Source: Burkholderiaceae bacterium (GTDB lineage Bacteria > Pseudomonadota > Gammaproteobacteria > Burkholderiales > Burkholderiaceae). From it: 10,761 nucleotides of DNA. This document shows positions 1 to 5,214 of this stretch, piece by piece. Both the position numbers and the translations under genes were made by a program. Position 1 is the first letter of the stretch, and every line of letters begins with the position of its first letter. Under the pieces are notes generated by a model. It made no database searches. It was not told the origin of the DNA and saw only the letters and a list, made by a program, of their open reading frames with translations. The stretch spans positions 1 to 10,761 of the forward strand of contig CANCQD010000081.1 in the NCBI GenBank assembly GCA_947380285.1, given 5' to 3'.

Positions 1-821
1 CGACTTGGTAAAGCACCACCACTCTTGGCAGCATTAATTAAATACGCAATGATGGTCGGCACCATATTGATCCATGTGCAGCGGTACTGTATGGCCAAAC
101 TCCACCAATTCGAAACAGAAAAAGCGTGCGGAGCTACAACAGATCCACCAGATACAAAAGGAGTAATGGTGGAAATGACCTGTCCATTGATGTGATAAAT
201 CGGCAATGAGCTCAATACAATATCCGCTTGCGTCAATGAATGCCATGCTGCCATAGAGCGCGCAGCATGTAATAAATTAGCATGAGTCAACAAGACTCCC
301 TTAGGGGTACCTGTTGTACCTGAGGTGTACATCAAAAGCGCTGGCCGTGAAGACTCAACTACAGGCAATGTTCCAGAGGCGCATTGCATGAAAGGGCCTT
401 CAGCAGCATCTGGATCAAGCTCAACTAATAAAAACTTTCTTTTGGTTTTTTCAAGAGCAGCGAATAATCCCTGTTTCTTGTCGGGAGAGTAAAACAAAAC
501 CTCGATGTCACTATGATCAAGCACCCAAGCTAACTGATCTGTAGGAGCTAAAAGGTTTAAAGGTGTGATCACTCGTCCGCAAGACATGGTTGCCAGAAAA
601 ACCGTACTGGTCTGGCGTCCGTTTTGCATAAACAAACCAACATGGCCCTGCTCGCTGATACCCTGCTGCTCTAGCCATGTAGAAAAATAGCGTGCTTCTT
701 TTGCGAGTTGTCCATAACTCAGCGTTACCCCAGTTTCGGGAGCAAATAGAAATGGCTTGGAAGGCTGTACCACCTCCCAGTGCAATAACACCTCACCTAA
801 ACTCTTACAAGAAGCTGTCAT
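1..821 (-). CDS. sauT: AMP-forming acyl-CoA ligase, probable sulfoacetate-CoA ligase (3' end cut by window)
   Basis: This is the N-terminal 273 residues of an AMP-binding (ANL superfamily) acyl-CoA synthetase; the rest lies beyond the left edge. The frame is open throughout from the ATG at 821. Visible motifs are the ATP-binding loop YTSGTTGTPKG at residues 165-175 and LPIYHINGQ at about 206-214, the usual second core motif with an aromatic residue and a histidine. The family makes an acyl-adenylate from a carboxylate and ATP, then transfers the acyl group to CoA in the cytoplasm. The start lies 7 bases after the stop of the acylating aldehyde dehydrogenase, so the two are co-transcribed; no strong Shine-Dalgarno precedes it, which hints at coupling. 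Known SauT makes sulfoacetyl-CoA, and the SauS-like, Pta and SoeABC neighbours fit that. The family call is very secure. The sulfoacetate specificity is inferred from context, and another short-chain acid is possible. Confidence 0.75.
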   Translation of the reverse strand, partial: MTASCKSLGEVLLHWEVVQPSKPFLFAPETGVTLSYGQLAKEARYFSTWLEQQGISEQGHVGLFMQNGRQTSTVFLATMSCGRVITPLNLLAPTDQLAWVLDHSDIEVLFYSPDKKQGLFAALEKTKRKFLLVELDPDAAEGPFMQCASGTLPVVESSRPALLMYTSGTTGTPKGVLLTHANLLHAARSMAAWHSLTQADIVLSSLPIYHINGQVISTITPFVSGGSVVAPHAFSVSNWWSLAIQYRCTWINMVPTIIAYLINAAKSGGALPS

Positions 822-828
822 ATTCGAA

Positions 829-2235
829 TTAAGCCTGCGGGAAATGGCTGAAATATTCTTTCAACAAATCCTCTACCTTTGGCACATGCTCAGGAATTGG
901 TCTAACCACTCTCGTAATATTCATATAGTGGCGATAGTTCATATTCTCAGAGAAATTATTTTTTCCCCAAGTGCCACAACCCATAGACAAAGAAAAAGGC
1001 AGGCCATTTTCAAAGCTACCGCCTGTTGCGATAGCGTGAGCTTGATTTACAATAATTCTTGCGACAGGCAGTTGCTGGGCCAGTCCTGCAGCCCTTGATT
1101 CTAGGATGTCGCCGCTTTGCGCAGTATGCAGACCAACAGAATGTCCTGCCCCTTGATATGCATATACGTTAGCAATTAATTGTTTGGCTGCTTCAAAGTC
1201 AGCAGCCTTCCAAACTGTCAGCACTGGGCTGAGTTTTTCTCCAGAAAAAGGTGCATCTGGCCCAAATCCTTGCTCTTCAACCATAAAAAATTTAGCTAAT
1301 TTAGCTTTAGGATTTTGTAATTGAGCACGCTCTGCAATAACTGCTGGATTCTGAGCCGTCAGCGTTGAAGTCAGTTTGCCATGATGGAACATGACATCCT
1401 CAAGACGCTTCTTATCGGCTGCATCTAACATCAAGCCGCCAACCGCCTCAAGAGCGCTAATCGCCTTATCGTACACCTGCGCACAAATCACTGTGCCATT
1501 TTCGCTTGAACAGCTTGTAGCATTGTCGAATGTTTTCGACTGCAAGATTTTGCTGGCTGCACTAGCAAGATCCGCATATTCATCAATAATTACGAGCACA
1601 TTGCCTGCGCCTACCCCAAAAGCAGGTGTACCGCAAGTATAGGCGGCGCGAATATTAGATTGAGATCCCGTTGCAACCACTAAGTCAGCCAAACGCATTA
1701 ACTCATTCGTGGAATCTTTAGTAATCGGTGATGGCAACATCTGCACCAAGTCACGCGGAGCTTTTACCTGATCCAATTGATGATGAACAAATTCCAACAA
1801 ACGTGCACAAGTAGATTGCCCCTTTGGAGAAGGCGCAATAATGACTGCATTACGACACTTCAAGGCATTCAAAATTTTATTGATGGGGGTTGCGCCAGGA
1901 TTGGTTGAAGGTGTAATCGCAGCCACCACTCCTGCTGGACGAGCATACTCAGTAAGGCCAGTTTTTAAATCTTCAGAAATAATGCCTACTGTTTTTGCAT
2001 AACTAAGATCGCGAACTAAACCTAAGGTTTTTCTAAAGTTCTTTTTAAACTTATCAGCAACATCTCCTAGGCCAGTATCTTGAACGGCAAGCTCGGCCAA
2101 CTCTTGATTGCGCTTTGGCTCCAGAATGGCCCAAGCCACCGCCTCTACTACCAAGTTCACTTGAGCTTGCGTGTAAACCTCATATACCTTTTGAGCTACG
2201 CGGCCACGCTCAACAATATTCTCTACTGGTGTCAT
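829..2235 (-). CDS. sauS: CoA-acylating aldehyde dehydrogenase, probable sulfoacetaldehyde dehydrogenase (SauS)
   Basis: This 468-residue protein belongs to the acylating branch of the aldehyde dehydrogenase superfamily, which interconverts an acyl-CoA and an aldehyde with NAD(P)H. The stretch TPSTNPGATPINKI (residues 108-121) is the typical nucleotide-binding turn of acylating enzymes. The catalytic cysteine is Cys242 in FDNATSCSSENGTV. The length is that of a single-domain enzyme, with no fused alcohol dehydrogenase as in AdhE. There is no signal peptide, so it is cytoplasmic. It starts at the ATG at 2235, downstream of the Bug gene by 39 bases, and is followed after 7 bases by the CoA ligase. 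Ligase plus acylating dehydrogenase is the SauT-SauS pair known from Cupriavidus necator, where sulfoacetyl-CoA is reduced to sulfoacetaldehyde. The family is certain. The substrate is inferred from the pair and from sulfite oxidase genes nearby; a generic propionaldehyde/acetaldehyde dehydrogenase or microcompartment-type enzyme is the alternative, but no shell genes are seen. Confidence 0.8.
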   Translation of the reverse strand: MTPVENIVERGRVAQKVYEVYTQAQVNLVVEAVAWAILEPKRNQELAELAVQDTGLGDVADKFKKNFRKTLGLVRDLSYAKTVGIISEDLKTGLTEYARPAGVVAAITPSTNPGATPINKILNALKCRNAVIIAPSPKGQSTCARLLEFVHHQLDQVKAPRDLVQMLPSPITKDSTNELMRLADLVVATGSQSNIRAAYTCGTPAFGVGAGNVLVIIDEYADLASAASKILQSKTFDNATSCSSENGTVICAQVYDKAISALEAVGGLMLDAADKKRLEDVMFHHGKLTSTLTAQNPAVIAERAQLQNPKAKLAKFFMVEEQGFGPDAPFSGEKLSPVLTVWKAADFEAAKQLIANVYAYQGAGHSVGLHTAQSGDILESRAAGLAQQLPVARIIVNQAHAIATGGSFENGLPFSLSMGCGTWGKNNFSENMNYRHYMNITRVVRPIPEHVPKVEDLLKEYFSHFPQA

Positions 2236-2274
2236 ATATCTTTACTTATTAAATGTTTAGTGGATATGCTGGCT

Positions 2275-3261
2275 TTACTCAGCTTTAATTGCAGCATCCT
2301 TGGTAACTTTTTTCCACTTTACCAATTCAGTCTTAACGATTGCCCCGAGCTGCGCAGGGGTGCTTCCCACCGCTTCAGCACCTTGTCCTAATAATTTTTC
2401 TTTTACGGCTGGCTCAGCTAAAACTTTAATAACGGCCTTATTGAGAGTTTCAACAATAGCTTGCGGGGTACCTACAGGAACAAACATAGCGTACCAAGAG
2501 TCAACCTCGTAATCTTTAAACCCAAGCTCAACCATGGTTGGAACATCCGGAAACACTGGCGAACGCTTCACAGTGGATACGGCTAGAGCCTTAAGCTTCC
2601 CGGTCTTAACGTAGTTTGCTGCCGCTGGAATGGACACCCACAATAAAGGAACTTGTCCAGCGATGACATCAGTAATTGCCGGGCCACCTCCACGGTAAGG
2701 AATGTGCATCATATTGACGCCTGCAGAACTTGCCATCATGGCTCCTGCTAAATGACCAGGGGAACCATTGCCCACTGAAGCATAAGACACAGAGTCTGGT
2801 TTGGCCTTAGCCATTTGAATTACATCCTTAACCGACTTCACTGGAAAATCAGGATTAGCCACCAAAATTTGCGGTAAAGAAGCCACCAAAGAAACTGGCA
2901 AGAAATCTTTTTCCGTATCAAATGCTAGCTTTGGATAGATGGCCGGATTAATCGTGTGCGAGGAAAGCGTGAACAAGACGGTATAACCATCTGATGGAGA
3001 CTTAGCTGCAATATCCGTTCCAATCGAACCGCCAGCTCCACCACGATTATCAATAATGATCTGCTGCCCAAGAGCCTGACTGAGTGGCTCTTGCATGATT
3101 CGCGCAATCACATCGGTGCCCCCACCTGGCGGGTAAGGAACAATAAATTTAATGGGTTTAGTAGGCCAAGCCTGAGCTTGTGCATGCTGTGCCCAACCAA
3201 TCGAGCCCGTTAAAACCGCAAATATAGACAGAACGGCGACTAATAGATTGCTTCTACGCAT
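2275..3261 (-). CDS. Bug/TctC-family periplasmic solute-binding protein
   Basis: This 328-residue protein has an N-terminal signal peptide: Arg-Arg near the start, a hydrophobic core at about residues 6-23, then an AQA|QAW-type cleavage region near 29-31. The mature protein opens with WPTKPIKFIVPYPPGGGTD, followed by DNRGGAGGSIGTD, both hallmarks of Bug (tripartite tricarboxylate transporter substrate-binding) proteins, which capture small carboxylates or other anions in the periplasm. The ATG at 3261 is chosen because GAGGAG (3269-3274, minus strand) sits 7 bases before it; a TTG two codons upstream (3267) would be too close to that site. It is first in the leftward unit with the SauS- and SauT-like genes, so it probably binds their organosulfonate substrate. 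No TctA or TctB membrane subunit lies in the window, so either the partners are elsewhere or it works as an orphan binder, which is common in Burkholderiales. The ligand is unproven. Confidence 0.9.
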   Translation of the reverse strand: MRRSNLLVAVLSIFAVLTGSIGWAQHAQAQAWPTKPIKFIVPYPPGGGTDVIARIMQEPLSQALGQQIIIDNRGGAGGSIGTDIAAKSPSDGYTVLFTLSSHTINPAIYPKLAFDTEKDFLPVSLVASLPQILVANPDFPVKSVKDVIQMAKAKPDSVSYASVGNGSPGHLAGAMMASSAGVNMMHIPYRGGGPAITDVIAGQVPLLWVSIPAAANYVKTGKLKALAVSTVKRSPVFPDVPTMVELGFKDYEVDSWYAMFVPVGTPQAIVETLNKAVIKVLAEPAVKEKLLGQGAEAVGSTPAQLGAIVKTELVKWKKVTKDAAIKAE

Positions 3262-3268
3262 ACCCAAT

Positions 3269-3274
3269 CTCCTC
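3269..3274 (-). promoter_or_regulatory. Ribosome binding site of the Bug gene (decides its start)
   Basis: GAGGAG on the minus strand lies 7 bases upstream of the ATG at 3261 and only 1 base from the TTG at 3267. This favours the ATG and a 328-residue product over a 330-residue one. Confidence 0.75.
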
Positions 3275-3311
3275 TTATCGAACTACTGTTTAGGCTTATC
3301 TTAGCCTTTAT

Positions 3312-3326
3312 TAATCATTCTGATTA
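3312..3326. promoter_or_regulatory. Perfect 6-3-6 inverted repeat, candidate operator
   Basis: TAATCA-ttc-TGATTA is a perfect inverted repeat of 15 bases in the divergent spacer, about 50 bases upstream of the Bug start. It abuts a candidate -10 box (TATGCT, minus strand, 3326-3331), so a bound protein would cover the start point of the leftward transcript. Short palindromes of about this size are typical targets of IclR-family dimers, and an IclR gene is adjacent. Binding is inferred. In AT-rich DNA a chance repeat of this size is possible. Confidence 0.4.
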
Positions 3327-3354
3327 GCATAAATGATCTAACTCAACGGAACAA
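3326..3354 (-). promoter_or_regulatory. Candidate sigma-70 promoter for the leftward Bug-sauS-sauT unit
   Basis: On the minus strand, TTGTTC (3349-3354) and TATGCT (3326-3331) are separated by exactly 17 bases and precede the Bug start by about 65 bases. The match to TTGACA/TATAAT is moderate (3 of 6 and 4 of 6). The -35 box lies inside one inverted repeat and the -10 box touches another, which fits a regulated promoter. This is a reading by eye and no transcript start is known. Confidence 0.35.
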
Positions 3355-3361
3355 GTTGTTT
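3349..3361. promoter_or_regulatory. Inverted repeat AACAA-g-TTGTT, candidate operator shared by divergent promoters
   Basis: GAACAA-g-TTGTTT contains a perfect 5-1-5 inverted repeat (3350-3360) near the middle of the divergent spacer. Its left half forms the candidate -35 box of the leftward promoter and its right half that of a weak rightward promoter (TTGTTT, 17 bases, TAACAT at 3379-3384). A single regulator bound here could control both units. The same half-site, GAACAA/TTGTTC, recurs at 3405-3425. The role is inferred from position and repetition. Confidence 0.4.
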
Positions 3362-3404
3362 CGTATAAGTAAAAATACTAACATTTTTCCTAGAAATTAC
3401 AACC

Positions 3405-3425
3405 TTGTTCTATTAGAATGAACAA
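3405..3425. promoter_or_regulatory. Inverted repeat TTGTTC-9-GAACAA upstream of the IclR gene
   Basis: Two perfect 6-base arms, TTGTTC (3405-3410) and GAACAA (3420-3425), flank a 9-base spacer about 30 bases upstream of the IclR-family start codon. The half-site is the one found at 3349-3354, here in the opposite relative orientation. The position would suit autoregulation of the IclR gene. It could be a coincidence of AT-rich sequence. Confidence 0.35.
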
Positions 3426-3454
3426 AATGACACATTTCATGAGATTTAACAACC

Positions 3455-4255
3455 ATGCTTGAATTAGATCCTATCGAACAGTTAGATACCGCTAAAAGAG
3501 ATAACTCGAGCGAAAACTCTTCCATGCTAAAAGGTGTGGTGATTTTGGAGGCCCTGGCCGGCTTACAACAGCCAGCTACCTTAGCCCAACTAATGCAAAT
3601 TACTGGAATGCCCAAGGCATCGTTGCATAGAACATTAGCTATTTTTGAAGAAGCGGGACTAGTAGCAAGAGAGCCTGGGGGCCGAACCTACGCCCCTGGC
3701 GAGCGCCTTTCACACTTGGCAATGTCGACACTGACCCACGATACCGTTTCCGCAATCCGTCATACCATTCTGCGTAAACTCGTTTCTGATCTAGGCGAGA
3801 CCTGCAACCTTGCTGTCTTAAGACGTGGTGAACTCTTTTATTTAGACCGCGTTGAAGCAGATTGGGCCTTACGTCTTCATCTTCCGCCGGGGACAGTGCT
3901 ACCACCACATTGCAGTGCCAGCGGAAAATTACTACTCGCATACAAACCCGCAGATGAGCGCACCAAGATTTTAGAAAATCTTCCGCTTGAACAATTTACC
4001 CATAGAACCATCACTGATCGCCACCTGCTGGAATCCGAGATGGAAAGAATTGTTAGCACTGGCTATGCAGTGGATAACGAAGAATATGTCCTGGGCGTTT
4101 CTTGTGTGGCTGTCCCAGTAAGAGACTCTGCGGGTGAAGTGGTAGCAGCCATCGCTGTTCATGCGGCAACTGCAAGGCTGCCATTAAATCAAGCCATGGA
4201 ACATATTCCCAAGCTTAAAGAAGCATCTGATCGCATCTCTCAAACCCTCTCCTAA
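3455..4255 (+). CDS. IclR-family transcriptional regulator
   Basis: This 266-residue protein has the two-part IclR architecture. The winged helix-turn-helix spans about residues 24-85 (LKGVVILEALAGLQQPATLA followed by MPKASLHRTLAIFEEAGLV, then a wing ending in YAPGERL). The effector-binding domain spans about 100-262, with LAVLRRGELFYLDRVE and PPHCSASGKLLLA typical of the ligand pocket, and ends near IAVHAATARLP. The first 23 residues are polar and precede the domain; a Met at residue 24 could be an alternative start, but neither ATG has a strong ribosome binding site. It is divergent from the Bug-sauS-sauT unit and heads the pta-soeABC unit, so it is the obvious local regulator of both. Its ligand may be the sulfonate or a pathway intermediate, which the sequence does not show. 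IclR proteins can activate or repress. The family is certain and the targets are inferred. Confidence 0.92.
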   Translation: MLELDPIEQLDTAKRDNSSENSSMLKGVVILEALAGLQQPATLAQLMQITGMPKASLHRTLAIFEEAGLVAREPGGRTYAPGERLSHLAMSTLTHDTVSAIRHTILRKLVSDLGETCNLAVLRRGELFYLDRVEADWALRLHLPPGTVLPPHCSASGKLLLAYKPADERTKILENLPLEQFTHRTITDRHLLESEMERIVSTGYAVDNEEYVLGVSCVAVPVRDSAGEVVAAIAVHAATARLPLNQAMEHIPKLKEASDRISQTLS

Positions 4256-4294
4256 TCAGCAGCGCAACACGGCTACCTTAGAAAAAATCTAAAC

Positions 4295-5203
4295 GTGAAA
4301 TTTCCACTACTAGAAAAAATGATCGAGGAGGCTAAGAGTGATCTACCCCTTGGAGTGGTTTACCCACTAAGCGCGCCGGCACTAGAAACCGTTTTTGATC
4401 TTATCAAAAGACGGTTGTGCACCCCTATCTTGATTGGCCCCAAGAAAGATATCGAAGAACTTGCTGCTATTGAGAGACTTTCTTTAGACGGCATACAAAT
4501 TGTTGATACACCTAAAGATCCCATCTTAGCGACCAAAAAGGCAATAGAGATGGTGAAAGAGGGAAAGCTAGCAGTTTTAATGAAGGGATCTTTACATACC
4601 GAAGATCTCATGGGGCCAGTTGTGAGTCGCGATGGCTTGCGAACTGATAAACGGGTAAGCCATCTCTTCTTATTTGAACTTGCTCGCTATCACAAGCTAC
4701 TAGGTGTCACTGATGCGGTCATGAATATCGCACCTAACGCGCAACTCAAAAGAGAAATTCTAGCCAATAGTCTTGATGCTTTAAAAAGATTAAGTATTAG
4801 TAATGTAAAAGTGGCAATCATTGCCGCTACTGAAGTCATCAACCCAGCAATGTCCTCAACCACGGATGCAAAAGAAATTGTTGATGAACACATTGCTCAT
4901 CCTATTTTTCCAGACACCATTATTGAAGGTCCTTTTGGGTTTGATAATGCGATTTCAGCTCAGTCAGCAAGAACAAAAGGTATTTACTCTAAGGTTGCGG
5001 GAGATCCCGATCTTTTGCTGATGCCCGATTTACAGGTTGGCAATATTCTCTATAAATCCTTTGTTTATATGGCTGGAGCAGAGTGTGCAGGCACCATTTT
5101 AGGCGCCCAAGTACCCATTACGCTGACATCAAGGTCTGATTCTGTTTTCTCTAGAGTGGCATCTACAGCGATGGCCATTCTTCTTGCAAAAAATCCTCAA
5201 TAG
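4295..5203 (+). CDS. pta: Phosphate acetyl/butyryl transferase (Pta/Ptb family)
   Basis: This 302-residue single-domain protein belongs to the PTA_PTB family, which moves an acyl group between phosphate and CoA. Characteristic segments are EGPFGFDNAIS (211-221), KVAGDPDLLLMPDLQVGN (233-250), ILYKSFVYMAG (251-261) and VPITLTSRSDS (273-283). It lacks the long N-terminal regulatory region of E. coli-type Pta. The predicted start is GTG at 4295, 39 bases after the IclR stop, with no clear Shine-Dalgarno; an ATG at 4319 would remove eight residues and is a possible alternative. In organosulfonate degradation Xsc yields acetyl phosphate, and a Pta converts it to acetyl-CoA, which explains its place directly before the sulfite dehydrogenase genes. 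Sequence alone does not separate acetyl from butyryl specificity: the conserved segments look Ptb-like, so the name pta is a contextual choice. Confidence 0.85.
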   Translation: MKFPLLEKMIEEAKSDLPLGVVYPLSAPALETVFDLIKRRLCTPILIGPKKDIEELAAIERLSLDGIQIVDTPKDPILATKKAIEMVKEGKLAVLMKGSLHTEDLMGPVVSRDGLRTDKRVSHLFLFELARYHKLLGVTDAVMNIAPNAQLKREILANSLDALKRLSISNVKVAIIAATEVINPAMSSTTDAKEIVDEHIAHPIFPDTIIEGPFGFDNAISAQSARTKGIYSKVAGDPDLLLMPDLQVGNILYKSFVYMAGAECAGTILGAQVPITLTSRSDSVFSRVASTAMAILLAKNPQ

Positions 5204-5214
5204 TTGAGAAGGCT

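Noticed and set aside
34..246. Open frame of 70 codons on the minus strand
   Set aside because: It lies in another frame within the CoA ligase gene, whose own frame is open from 821 to the left edge and carries clear family motifs; this one shows no domain.
757..1098. Plus-strand frame of 113 codons opposite the end of sauS
   Set aside because: It is antisense to two well-supported genes, has no recognisable domain and has no ribosome binding site.
3262..3267. TTG at 3267 as the start of the Bug gene
   Set aside because: It would sit one base from the GAGGAG site; the ATG at 3261 has the ideal 7-base spacing.
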